Of a DNA stretch of 20,308 bases, positions 1 through 6,642 are shown one piece after another. The stretch is from an uncultured Clostridia bacterium (GTDB taxonomy: Bacteria; Bacillota; Clostridia; Peptostreptococcales; Anaerovoracaceae): assembly GCA_934256595.1 (NCBI GenBank), contig CAKQOW010000043.1:1-20308 (forward strand), given 5' to 3'. The notes below the pieces were generated by a model. That model made no database searches. It worked only from the letters and a program-made list of their open reading frames with translations, and was not told the origin of the DNA. Position numbers and translations under genes: made by a program. The number at the start of each line of letters is the position of its first letter. Within the stretch, counting starts at the first letter, position 1.

Positions 1-30
1 TGAAATTTCAATATCTACCCTCGCTGCAAG

Positions 31-76
31 AAAAAAGGGCTTGTCGCCATTAGATTTTACCCTAATGCGACAGCCC
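31..76 (-). terminator. Rho-independent terminator of fba
   Basis: Read on the minus strand, GGGCTGTCGCATTAG and CTAATGGCGACAAGCCC form a long GC-rich stem with a short loop and one or two imperfections. The stem is followed directly by a run of six T. It begins 15 bases after the aldolase stop codon, as expected for the terminator of that gene. Confidence 0.9.
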
Positions 77-91
77 CGTCTGATACATAGC

Positions 92-1021
92 CTATCTTTT
101 GCCTGATGCGTTCAGGACATTTCTTATCTTGTGGGATACCATTGATTTGATGGCATCTCTGCCCGGTCCCAGGTACTTTCTAGGGTCAAATTCAGCAGGG
201 TTTTCGCTCAGATACTTTCTTACCTCTGCAGTCAGAGCAAGTCTTAAATCAGTATCTATATTTACCTTGCATATTCCATATTTTGCAGCTTCTTTAATCA
301 TATCCTCAGGAACTCCCTGCGCTCCCGGAATATTGCCGCCGTACTGATTGCATTTGTCTACAAATTCTCTCAGAACTGTTGAGGCTCCGTGAAGTACCAG
401 AGGAGTATCCGGAATGAGCTTGTGTATTGTCTTTAATCTTTCAAAATCAAGCTTTGGCTCGCCCTTGAACTTATATGCGCCGTGGCTTGTTCCGATTGCT
501 ATGGCAAGTGAGTCAACGCCTGTTCTTTCGACAAACTCGGCAGCTTCCTCAGGAACTGTAAAGGTTGCGTTTCTGACATCTACATTTACATCGTCCTCGA
601 TACCGGCAAGCTTGCCCAGCTCTGCCTCTACAACAGCGCCCTTGCTGTGCGCATATTCAACAACTTCCTTTGTGATGCGTATGTTTTCTTCAAACGGGTG
701 CTTGGAACCGTCAATCATAACTGAGGTGAAACCGTCATCTACGCATTTCTTGCATATTTCAAAGTTTTCGCCGTGGTCAAGGTGAAGCGCGATGTCAAGA
801 CCTGTATCTAAAATAGCCGCTTCAACCAGCTTCATAAGATATGCGGGCTTGGCATATTTTCTTGCGCCTGCTGAAACCTGCAGAATAAGAGGAGCGTTTT
901 CCTCCTGAGCGGCTTCAACAATACCCTGTATAATCTCCATATTGTTTACATTAAAAGCGCCTACGGCATAATCTGCCTTGAGAGCTTTTTCGAACATTTC
1001 CTTTGTAGTAACTAAAGCCAT
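92..1021 (-). CDS. fba: Class II fructose-bisphosphate aldolase
   Basis: 309 residues, the usual length for a class IIB, zinc-dependent aldolase that cleaves fructose-1,6-bisphosphate to glyceraldehyde-3-phosphate and dihydroxyacetone phosphate in cytoplasmic glycolysis. Visible motifs are LHLDHG (catalytic Asp82, zinc ligand His83), EAELGKLAG (135-140 region), GTSHGAYK (zinc ligand His180), LHGAST (His211) and VNIDTDLR (substrate phosphate/glycerone site). The start is the ATG ending at 1021, because GGGAGG lies about 7 bases upstream. It appears to be a single-gene unit with its own promoter (1052-1080) and terminator (31-76). Other members of the family act on tagatose bisphosphate (GatY/KbaY), but the sequence style and the absence of sugar-catabolic neighbours favour Fba. 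Confidence 0.95.
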   Translation of the reverse strand: MALVTTKEMFEKALKADYAVGAFNVNNMEIIQGIVEAAQEENAPLILQVSAGARKYAKPAYLMKLVEAAILDTGLDIALHLDHGENFEICKKCVDDGFTSVMIDGSKHPFEENIRITKEVVEYAHSKGAVVEAELGKLAGIEDDVNVDVRNATFTVPEEAAEFVERTGVDSLAIAIGTSHGAYKFKGEPKLDFERLKTIHKLIPDTPLVLHGASTVLREFVDKCNQYGGNIPGAQGVPEDMIKEAAKYGICKVNIDTDLRLALTAEVRKYLSENPAEFDPRKYLGPGRDAIKSMVSHKIRNVLNASGKR

Positions 1022-1051
1022 AATTTACCTCCCAACTTACATCTGTAATAT

Positions 1052-1080
1052 ATTATACACCAGCCGGGAGCTTTTTTCAT
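1052..1080 (-). promoter_or_regulatory. Probable fba promoter
   Basis: On the minus strand a perfect TATAAT (1052-1057) is preceded at 17 bases by ATGAAA (1075-1080, four of six matches to the -35 consensus). It lies 30 bases upstream of the fba start and within the short gap after the stop of the 97-aa gene, so fba is probably transcribed independently. Confidence 0.5.
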
Positions 1081-1082
1081 TA

Positions 1083-1376
1083 CTATTTTTGGTTCATCAG
1101 CATATTAAGCATAGGGCCGAAAGACTCCATCATTTTGCTCATATCCGGAGCAGATTCCTGCGGAGGCAGAGGCGCAGGCTTTGTTTCGGGCAGTGACAGC
1201 GTATCAAGGTTAAACTGCCTGAGTCTGTTTACGTTTTCAAGTGCATTTACGGTGTGGTGCAGCTTATCTAAAAGCAGATCCAGTCTGAATGTATCAAAAT
1301 ATGCAGGCTGTGAATTTCTGTTGTCGTTTGACAGAAGCAGAAGCAGCAGAATTATTTTTACAGGACTTATATTCAT
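1083..1376 (-). CDS. Small hydrophobic-N-terminus protein of unknown function
   Basis: 97 residues if it starts at the ATG ending at 1376, which has TTCGGAGG about 7 bases upstream. The open frame continues further upstream to 1541, but that extension would run antisense through the well-supported 82-aa gene, so I reject it. Residues 6-15 are a short run of Ile/Leu, too short for a convincing transmembrane helix unless it is only peripherally inserted. A charged helical stretch (about 28-55) follows, then a Pro-rich linker (64-74) and a Met-rich tail (PMLNMLMNQK). I do not recognise a named family. It is transcribed away from the 82-aa gene, which also has a Met-rich segment; the two share a 100-base intergenic region and could be functionally linked, which is inference only. 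Confidence 0.7.
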   Translation of the reverse strand: MNISPVKIILLLLLLSNDNRNSQPAYFDTFRLDLLLDKLHHTVNALENVNRLRQFNLDTLSLPETKPAPLPPQESAPDMSKMMESFGPMLNMLMNQK

Positions 1377-1476
1377 AATATGTACCTCCGAACCGGTCGC
1401 TTGCGGCAAAGCGGACCTTATTGTAATACATAATATGCAGCGCCTGCGCATATTGTGCATATGAGGAGGATTTAAA

Positions 1477-1725
1477 ATGAATAATAAAAGTATTATGGAT
1501 ATGGCAAGGCAGCTGGGACTGCCGGTTACGGAAGCAAACATAGAAGACGTGAGCAGTATGAGTCAGCAGCAGATGGAAGCGGAAATCAGAAAGCTTAAAA
1601 ACGAAATAAAGAAAGATCCTGAAACTTTCAGGAAGCAGGTTGCGGCAATAAAGTCGCTTTCATCTATGATGAACCCGATGCAGAGAGCAAAGCTTGAAAG
1701 TCTGCTGAGAATGCTTGAAGAATGA
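1477..1725 (+). CDS. Small helical protein of unknown function
   Basis: 82 residues with a strong GAGGAGG ribosome binding site about 7 bases upstream of the ATG. The sequence is highly charged and predicted mostly helical. Residues 28-66 (MSQQQMEAEIRKLKNEIKKD and following) look like an amphipathic helix or coiled coil, and the C-terminus (MNPMQRAKLESLLRMLEE) is another amphipathic helix. It has no signal peptide, membrane segment or cysteine. No family is recognised. It is divergent from the 97-aa gene and convergent with the Cache lipoprotein gene, with a hairpin (1725-1751) between the two 3' ends. Confidence 0.75.
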   Translation: MNNKSIMDMARQLGLPVTEANIEDVSSMSQQQMEAEIRKLKNEIKKDPETFRKQVAAIKSLSSMMNPMQRAKLESLLRMLEE

Positions 1726-1751
1726 AAAATTCCGCAGCATATGCTGCGGAA
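1725..1751 (-). terminator. Palindromic terminator between convergent genes
   Basis: TTCCGCAGCAT followed by its exact reverse complement ATGCTGCGGAA forms a perfect 22-base palindrome (1730-1751). On the minus strand it is followed by TTTTT, so it best serves the lipoprotein gene that ends at 1766. On the plus strand it follows the 82-aa gene immediately but lacks a T run downstream, so termination there would be weaker. Confidence 0.75.
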
Positions 1752-1765
1752 ACATGGGTTATCTG

Positions 1766-2395
1766 CTATTTGTCAAGACCGTTCCAGCTTTCAGAGTCTC
1801 TGTCCCATTCAGGATAGTCTGCAAGGACGGGAGCGGGATAGTCAATGCCTAGGATTGCAACTATATTGCCGTTTGAGTTGTACAGAGGCGAGAATACCGA
1901 CCAGCACCATTTTCCCTCGCCGTCCTGCCAGCCCGAACGCGCCGAGGCCACAAGACCTGCCTCAAAGGCTTCTTTGAACTGTACCTCGCTGCCGTAGTCT
2001 GTACCCCAGGTATCAGGATCTTCGGAACCGTCAACCGTAATATAGTAGCTGCCCTCGGAGTCCGGTACAAGCGCGTACATATAGGTTGCGCCGCATTCCT
2101 TCATATAGCTGGTCAGGGTTGCGCTTAGAGCAGTGTATTCAGAGGAATTCATTGTAGCTTCACCTGAATTCTGTGAAATAAGAATTTCCAGTCTGTCTGT
2201 CCAGCCGCCCTCAAGCTTCTTGGCATAGTCCTGAACGTAGTCCATTGCCTGATCTCTGACATCTGCTACAGTCTCCGGCAGAGTATAATCTTTGGCAGGC
2301 TCTTTATTTTCGGTTTTGCCTGTGCTACAGCCTGCAAATGCAAGCAGTACTGCCGCAAGGCACAGAAGTGTGAGTATTTTTAAATTGCGTTTCAT
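1766..2395 (-). CDS. Lipoprotein with Cache-like sensor domain
   Basis: 209 residues. The N-terminus is a type II signal peptide: MKRNLK, a hydrophobic stretch (7-21), then AFAGC with the lipidated cysteine at 23. A Ser/Thr/Lys/Glu-rich linker follows. The body (about 50-209) resembles the extracellular Cache sensor fold of chemoreceptors and sensor kinases: a long helix, then a region ending in SPLYNSNGNIVAILGIDY, the beta-strand signature typical of Cache domains. No signalling domain is attached, so it is an exported, membrane-tethered ligand-binding module at most. The start is supported by AAGGAG about 7 bases upstream. The 37-aa membrane protein gene lies 17 bases upstream on the same strand and is probably co-transcribed. 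Lipoprotein status is confident; the Cache assignment is from motif resemblance. Confidence 0.8.
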   Translation of the reverse strand: MKRNLKILTLLCLAAVLLAFAGCSTGKTENKEPAKDYTLPETVADVRDQAMDYVQDYAKKLEGGWTDRLEILISQNSGEATMNSSEYTALSATLTSYMKECGATYMYALVPDSEGSYYITVDGSEDPDTWGTDYGSEVQFKEAFEAGLVASARSGWQDGEGKWCWSVFSPLYNSNGNIVAILGIDYPAPVLADYPEWDRDSESWNGLDK

Positions 2396-2412
2396 CTGAA
2401 TCTCCTTTGTGA

Positions 2413-2526
2413 TTAACCTCCGTAGTTAAGCAGCGCTTCCATCTTCCAGAATATGAGCAGTCCTGCTGCAACCACAATGCCTAAGGCTACAAGTATATCG
2501 CTGTTGTTGTATAAAAAATTTTTCAT
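2413..2526 (-). CDS. 37-aa single-pass membrane protein
   Basis: A short frame on the minus strand encodes 37 residues: MKNFLYNNSD, a hydrophobic helix at about 11-27 (ILVALGIVVAAGLLIFW), then KMEALLNYGG. The ATG ending at 2526 has GGGAGAT about 5 bases upstream, and the stop at 2413 lies 17 bases before the lipoprotein start, in an operon-like arrangement. The positive-inside pattern is weak. I do not recognise a named family. Being first in a two-gene unit with a Cache-like lipoprotein suggests that it may help anchor or partner the lipoprotein; this is inference. Confidence 0.72.
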   Translation of the reverse strand: MKNFLYNNSDILVALGIVVAAGLLIFWKMEALLNYGG

Positions 2527-2625
2527 AATGTATCTCCCAAACTTAAAAAACTATATATAATGTATCATATTTTTGGCTTTTAGGCTATCTGTTAAATGAA
2601 ATTTTAATTAAAAATGATATAAACA

Positions 2626-2654
2626 TTTTTTTAGCGGGCAAATTATTGTATAAT
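2626..2654 (+). promoter_or_regulatory. Promoter of the rluA-lepB-smpB-ssrA unit
   Basis: A perfect TATAAT lies at 2649-2654, only six bases before the ATG at 2661. The -35 region (around 2626-2631) is a T run with poor match to consensus. If this -10 box is used, transcription would start at or within a base or two of the ATG. Confidence 0.55.
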
Positions 2655-2660
2655 AGAATA

Positions 2661-3638
2661 ATGGTTAAGATAATTATAGAGAAAAACGACGGAAACCAGA
2701 GGCTTGACAGGTTTCTCAAAAAGTATTTAAAAAATGCGCCGCTGAGCTATATATACAAGGCAATCAGAAAAGACGTCAAGGTAAACGGTAAAAGATGTCC
2801 CAAGGAGCATATGCTGCAGGCAGGAGACGAGCTTTCGCTGTATATATCAGATGACGAGCTTTCAAAGCTGACTGCGGTTAAGGCTCACGCAAAGGCAAAG
2901 CGGCAGTTTGGAATAATCTACGAGGACGAAAATCTGCTTATAGCGGATAAGCCTTTCGGGCTGCTTACACACGGAGATGAATTTGAAAAAAAGAACACTC
3001 TGGCAAATCAGGTTACAGCCTACCTTATAGCAAACGGCGAATATAACCCGAGAGCTGAAAAAACATTTTCACCTGCGCCTGCCAACAGGCTTGACAGGAA
3101 TACGACAGGTATTGTGCTTTTCGGCAAAAACAGCTCTGCTCTAAAGGTGCTCAACGAGATGCTCAGAGAACGCGATGCAATAGGCAAATACTACAGGACT
3201 GTTGTTGCGGGTACTATGACGGAGCCTCTTGTGCTTGAGGACAGAATTGAAAAAAACCACAGGGAAAATCTCGTAAGGGTATTGCCTATTGAGCAGGATT
3301 CGGGTAAAGTAATAAAGACTGCAGTAAAGCCTGTTGAAACCGGCGGCGGATTTACGCTTGCGGAGGTTCATCTGGTGACCGGCAGAACTCATCAGATAAG
3401 AGCGCATCTGGCGGAGGCCGGATACCCGCTTATAGGGGACAGGAAATATGGTGATCCAAAAGTAAATGCAATGGTTGGCAGACGGTTTAATCTGAACACG
3501 CAGCTGCTTCACGCCTGCAGGATAGAATTCGGTGAATGCGAAGGTATCTTTGAATATCTTTCGGGCAGGAAATTTGTATCGCCGCCGTCACCGGAATTTA
3601 TGAGAATAACCAGAGAACTTACAGGAACTGATATTTAG
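2661..3638 (+). CDS. RluA-family 23S rRNA pseudouridine synthase
   Basis: 325 residues from the ATG at 2661; an in-frame TTG at 2646 lies upstream of the likely transcription start and is not used. Domains in order: an S4 RNA-binding domain (about 12-62, RLDRFLKKYLKNAPLSYIYK), then the pseudouridine synthase catalytic domain (about 85-310) with NRLDRNTTGIVLF, where Asp145 is the catalytic aspartate, and GRTHQIRAHL...GYPLIGDRKYG. The protein isomerises uridines in cytoplasmic RNA. RluC and RluD both carry this architecture, and I cannot choose between them. No Shine-Dalgarno sequence precedes the ATG, in contrast with nearly every neighbour. The lepB paralogue begins 12 bases after the stop, so it heads an operon. 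Confidence 0.92.
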   Translation: MVKIIIEKNDGNQRLDRFLKKYLKNAPLSYIYKAIRKDVKVNGKRCPKEHMLQAGDELSLYISDDELSKLTAVKAHAKAKRQFGIIYEDENLLIADKPFGLLTHGDEFEKKNTLANQVTAYLIANGEYNPRAEKTFSPAPANRLDRNTTGIVLFGKNSSALKVLNEMLRERDAIGKYYRTVVAGTMTEPLVLEDRIEKNHRENLVRVLPIEQDSGKVIKTAVKPVETGGGFTLAEVHLVTGRTHQIRAHLAEAGYPLIGDRKYGDPKVNAMVGRRFNLNTQLLHACRIEFGECEGIFEYLSGRKFVSPPSPEFMRITRELTGTDI

Positions 3639-3649
3639 GAGAATAATTA

Positions 3650-4180
3650 ATGGCAGGTAAAGATAAAAAAAACTGGAGAACAAATAACAGACCGTACATA
3701 ATTGCATTTGTTCTGGCATTTGTTATGACAATGCTGGTAGCGCCCGAAATGATGGAGGGTGACTCTATGGAGCCGGTAATTTCAGACGGGCAGGCAATTT
3801 GCGTTGTCAAGGACTCATATTCCGCAAAGAGAGGACAGCCTGATCTTAATGAGGTTGTGGTAATGGAAAAGGTTTATTCCGAAGACTATGCAGACGATAA
3901 TATTATTGCAAGAGTTGTGGGACTTCCGGGAGACAAGATAGAAATTAAAGACGGAAACCTTTATCGAAACGGCAAGCTGCATGAGGTAAGCGGCAGCTCC
4001 GAATGTCCGGGCGAATACAGTGTTACGGTAGATAAGGACAGCGTATTTATTCTGGCAGACAACAGAACGGTCAAAAAAACCGCAGACAGCAGGACGATAG
4101 GTCCTGTCCCGATGAAAGAAATCAAGGGAAATGCCAAGGTTATAATATGGCCGCTGGGTGACATAGGAAGGATCAGGTAG
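3650..4180 (+). CDS. Signal peptidase I-like protein lacking the catalytic lysine
   Basis: 176 residues, family S26. A single N-terminal membrane helix (about 16-32) precedes GDSMEP, where Ser39 matches the catalytic serine. In the box that should read KRVxGLPGD, the sequence is ARVVGLPGD: residue 87 is Ala (codon GCA at 3908-3910) instead of the general-base lysine. The last box is also altered, LADNRTVKKTADSR in place of GDNRxxSxDSR. By family knowledge the Ser-Lys dyad is needed for cleavage, so this copy is probably not a conventional peptidase. It may be a regulatory or accessory paralogue, or may use another residue. AGGAG precedes the ATG. Its stop overlaps the GTG start of the next lepB by one base, so the two are probably translationally coupled. 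Confidence 0.85.
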   Translation: MAGKDKKNWRTNNRPYIIAFVLAFVMTMLVAPEMMEGDSMEPVISDGQAICVVKDSYSAKRGQPDLNEVVVMEKVYSEDYADDNIIARVVGLPGDKIEIKDGNLYRNGKLHEVSGSSECPGEYSVTVDKDSVFILADNRTVKKTADSRTIGPVPMKEIKGNAKVIIWPLGDIGRIR

Positions 4181-4689
4181 TGAAGGAGATTATCAAAGAT
4201 GTTGTTATTGCTGCGATTATAGCGATAATAGTCATACAGTTTATAAGGCCGACAGTAGTTAAAGAAAGCTCAATGGAGGCTACTTTATTCGAAAACAACT
4301 ATATATTTCTGAACAAGCAGGCATATACTTTCGGTGAGCCAAAGAGAGGGGATATAATTGTATTCCATTCTTCCCTCACAAGAGAGGACGGCAGCGAGAA
4401 GCTTTTAATCAAAAGAATTATAGGACTTCCGGGAGATACTGTTAAAGTAAGCGATAATTGTGTATACTTAAACGGAGAGCTTCTTCACGAGGACTATATC
4501 AAGGAGCAGGGCGTAGTGCCGGGAGAGATTGAGGTTACCGTGCCTGAGGGCGAGCTGTTTGTTATGGGTGACAACAGGAGAGTCAGCATAGACAGCAGAT
4601 ATGAGGAGGTCGGCTGCGTTAAAATAGATGATGTGGTCGGCAAGGCATTTTTCAGATTGTTCCCGTTCAGGGATATAGGCAAATTGTAA
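4180..4689 (+). CDS. lepB: Signal peptidase I (second tandem copy)
   Basis: 169 residues starting at GTG 4180, whose first base is the last base of the previous stop codon. One N-terminal membrane helix (about 8-24) anchors the protein with its active site outside the membrane. Ser31 (ESSMEATL) and Lys78 (LLIKRIIGLPGD) form the expected Ser-Lys dyad, and MGDNRRVSIDSR is the final conserved box. It cleaves signal peptides from secreted proteins. It is close in sequence and identical in length to the next gene, so the two arose by tandem duplication; the preceding lysine-less copy is more diverged. A canonical catalytic set is seen directly, so the assignment is secure. Confidence 0.94.
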   Translation: MKEIIKDVVIAAIIAIIVIQFIRPTVVKESSMEATLFENNYIFLNKQAYTFGEPKRGDIIVFHSSLTREDGSEKLLIKRIIGLPGDTVKVSDNCVYLNGELLHEDYIKEQGVVPGEIEVTVPEGELFVMGDNRRVSIDSRYEEVGCVKIDDVVGKAFFRLFPFRDIGKL

Positions 4690-4701
4690 AGGGGTTATCT
4701 G

Positions 4702-5211
4702 ATGAAAGAGATACTGAGAGATATAGTAATAGCGGCGGCAATAGCATTTATAGTTATACAGTTTGTAAGGCCTGTGGTGGTTCACGAAACTTCTATGACC
4801 GATACTCTGCAGCCGGGGGACTATCTTCTTATGAACAAGAAGATATACAGACACAATGAGGCGGAGCGCGGGGATATTGTGGTGCTTCATTCAGAACTCA
4901 AGCAGGAAAACGGCAGGGAGAAACTTTTGATAAAAAGAGTCATCGGATTGCCCGGCGACACCGTTTTTATCAAGGATAATTCCGTATATATTAATGGGGA
5001 GTTATTAGAGGAGGACTACATCAGAGAACCCGGGGTAGTGCCGGGAGAGGTGGATATAACCGTGCCTGAGGGCGAGTATTTTGTAATGGGTGACAACAGG
5101 GGCAACAGCATAGACAGCAGGTCTGAGGAGGTTGGCTGTGTCAAGCACAGTGATCTTGTGGGCAAGGCGTTTTTCAGACTGTACCCGTTCAAAAATATAG
5201 GTAAGATTTAG
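4702..5211 (+). CDS. lepB: Signal peptidase I (third tandem copy)
   Basis: 169 residues, ATG at 4702 with AAAGGGG about 7 bases upstream. Layout matches the second copy residue for residue: membrane helix 8-24, catalytic Ser31 (HETSMTDTL), catalytic Lys78 (LLIKRVIGLPGD) and MGDNRGNSIDSR. It removes signal peptides at the outer face of the membrane. The N-terminus (MKE I L/I x D V/I V I A A) and the C-terminus (GKAFFRLxPFxxIGK) are nearly shared with copy two, while the signal-binding region near 33-60 differs more. That difference could reflect different substrate preference (inference). Confidence 0.94.
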   Translation: MKEILRDIVIAAAIAFIVIQFVRPVVVHETSMTDTLQPGDYLLMNKKIYRHNEAERGDIVVLHSELKQENGREKLLIKRVIGLPGDTVFIKDNSVYINGELLEEDYIREPGVVPGEVDITVPEGEYFVMGDNRGNSIDSRSEEVGCVKHSDLVGKAFFRLYPFKNIGKI

Positions 5212-5219
5212 GGATTGTG

Positions 5220-5675
5220 ATGAAAAGAAACAGGAAACTTGTAGCAAACAACAAAAAAGCAAGACACGACTATTTTATTGAAGAGGTCTACGAGGCGGGC
5301 ATTGTGCTTACAGGCACTGAGATTAAATCCATCAGAGCCGGTAAGGTGAGCATCAAGGAAAGCTACGCCAAGATAGAAAACGGAGAGATGATAGTCTATG
5401 GTATGAATATAAGTCCTTATGAGCAGGGCAACCGATTTAATGTTGATCCGTTAAGGCCCAGAAAGCTGCTGCTTCACAAGCAGGAGATACGCAAGCTTAT
5501 AGGTTATACGACACTCAAGGGACTTACTATTGTGCCGCTTACAGTGTATATCAATGAAGACGGCAGGGCCAAAATGGAAATAGCAGTTGCGCGGGGCAAA
5601 AAGCTTTACGACAAGCGTGATGATATTGCCAAGCGCGATGCGGAGAGAAGAATGGCCAAAGCCGCCAGATATTAA
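5220..5675 (+). CDS. smpB: SsrA-binding protein SmpB
   Basis: About 151 residues from ATG 5220; the preceding GTG (5217) is in frame and equally possible, and the ribosome binding site is weak for both. Recognisable family segments are VANNKKARHDYFIEEVYEAG, GTEIKSIRAGKVSIKESYAK, LLLHKQEIRKL and the basic C-terminal tail KLYDKRDDIAKRDAERRMAK, which enters the mRNA channel. SmpB binds the tRNA-like domain of tmRNA and brings it to stalled ribosomes in trans-translation. The partner RNA gene begins five bases after the stop codon. It is the last protein gene of the rluA-lepB unit. Confidence 0.96.
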   Translation: MKRNRKLVANNKKARHDYFIEEVYEAGIVLTGTEIKSIRAGKVSIKESYAKIENGEMIVYGMNISPYEQGNRFNVDPLRPRKLLLHKQEIRKLIGYTTLKGLTIVPLTVYINEDGRAKMEIAVARGKKLYDKRDDIAKRDAERRMAKAARY

Positions 5676-5680
5676 TATCA

Positions 5681-6038
5681 GGGGATGTAAAGGTTTCGAC
5701 GGGGGCGTGGAAACCGGATAAGCGAGCCGCAGTTTGTCCAGTCTGCGTTAAAAAGGACACGTTAAATATAAACGCTAAAAATAACAACAATTTCGCATTA
5801 GCAGCGTAGTTCTGCACCGCGTGTCAGCCCATATTTACCTGTAGGTATGGGATCTGGCATCGACCATACAGGAAAACCTGACAAGTGAGTCCGGCCTTGT
5901 CAGGGAACAACGGACTAGCCGATTTATGAATCTGCTGACGGGTGCTTAAAAAGGCGAAGCTTAAATCATCAGCTGCGCTCGGAGAAATTCCTGTGGAAAT
6001 ACTTTCGGACGCGGGTTCGACTCCCGCCATCTCCACCA
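5681..6038 (+). ncRNA. ssrA: tmRNA (transfer-messenger RNA)
   Basis: Both ends are diagnostic. The 5' end GGGGATG pairs with CATCTCC (6028-6034) to make the acceptor stem, followed by discriminator A and encoded CCA (6036-6038). GTAAAGGTTTCGACG near the 5' end and GGGTTCGACTCCC near the 3' end are the D-loop-like and T-arm sequences of tmRNA. The tag reading frame is read as GCT (5774) to TAG (5807-5809), giving AKNNNNFALAA, with the ALAA ending typical of a ClpXP-type degron. The resume codon is inferred from the usual Ala start. Length 358 is normal. No promoter fits in the five-base gap after smpB, so it is transcribed with smpB or from within it. A long repeat-bearing trailer follows before the terminator. 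Confidence 0.97.
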
Positions 6039-6040
6039 TA

Positions 6041-6450
6041 ACAATCCGCCCGAAGAGCACGAGAGGTGCGATTCGTAAGGCGGATTTTACGCAAGCGAAG
6101 CCAAAGAGCACGAAGAGCGATTTGCAAGCAGCGCGAACGTGAAACAATCCGCCCGAAGAGCACGAAAGTGCGATTCGCAAGGCGGATTTTACGCAAGCGA
6201 AGCCAAAGAGTGCGGAGCACGATTTGCAAGCAGCGCGAACGTGAAACAATCCGCCCGAAGAGCACGAAAGTGCGATACGCAAGGCGGATTTTACGCAAGC
6301 GAAGCCAAAGAGTGCGGAGCACGATTTGCAAGCAGCGCGAACGTGAAACAATCCGCCCGAAGAGCACGAGAGGTGCGATTCGTAAGGCGGATTTTACGCA
6401 AGCGAAGCCAAAGAGCACGAAGAGCGATTTGCAAGCAGCGCGAACGTGAA
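6041..6450 (+). repeat. Four tandem ~102-bp structured repeats in the tmRNA trailer
   Basis: Four direct copies begin at 6041, 6144, 6246 and 6348 with lengths 103, 102, 102 and 103. Copies 1 and 4 are one variant and copies 2 and 3 another (order A-B-B-A). Each copy starts with AATCCGCC and carries GGCGGATT about 36 bases on, closing a hairpin that encloses GCAC-loop-GTGC. The second half (CCAAAGAG to CGAACGTGAAAC) resembles a diverged copy of the first half. The array begins two bases after the tmRNA CCA and ends just before a terminator, so it should be transcribed as part of the precursor. Frames stay open through it because 102 is divisible by three; I see no sign that it is coding. Confidence 0.93.
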
Positions 6451-6456
6451 ACAATG

Positions 6457-6486
6457 ACCCTGTCTGAAAACAGCCGGGGTTCTTTT
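6457..6486 (+). terminator. Terminator of the ssrA transcript
   Basis: ACCCTGTCTG, loop AAAA, then CAGCCGGGGT pair with one mismatch and one G-T wobble, followed by TTCTTTT. It lies directly after the last repeat copy and is the first credible terminator after rluA. Confidence 0.85.
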
Positions 6487-6585
6487 AATTTCAAGGTCTT
6501 TGAAGTTTGAAACATGCTATTGTAAAGGGACATGTATAATTGAAGTCTAAATTAAAAAGCAGAGATTTGCAATAAAAGTAAGAAT

Positions 6586-6624
6586 AATGTTTGAGTAATG
6601 TTATTACAATGTTAGTATAATGTT
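6586..6624 (+). repeat. AATGTT iteron array 1
   Basis: AATGTT begins at 6586, 6597, 6608 and 6619, an exact 11-base period. A TATAAT box (6616-6621) overlaps the last copy and TTGAGT (6591-6596) overlaps the first, with a 19-base spacer, so the array may lie over a promoter. Confidence 0.75.
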
Positions 6625-6642
6625 ATGAGAAGGGGAAGCTAT

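Noticed and set aside
1083..1541. Longer 152-aa version of the 97-aa minus-strand gene
   Set aside because: The extension runs antisense through the start of the 82-aa gene, and the internal ATG at 1376 has a proper GGAGG site.
6041..6450. CRISPR array
   Set aside because: The units are contiguous and near-identical over their whole length, with no unique spacers and no cas genes.
5824..6533. Overlapping long frames on both strands through the repeat array (up to 175 codons)
   Set aside because: They arise because the repeat is about 102 bases, divisible by three, and so stays open in several frames at once. They overlap tmRNA, lack ribosome binding sites and encode only the repeat.
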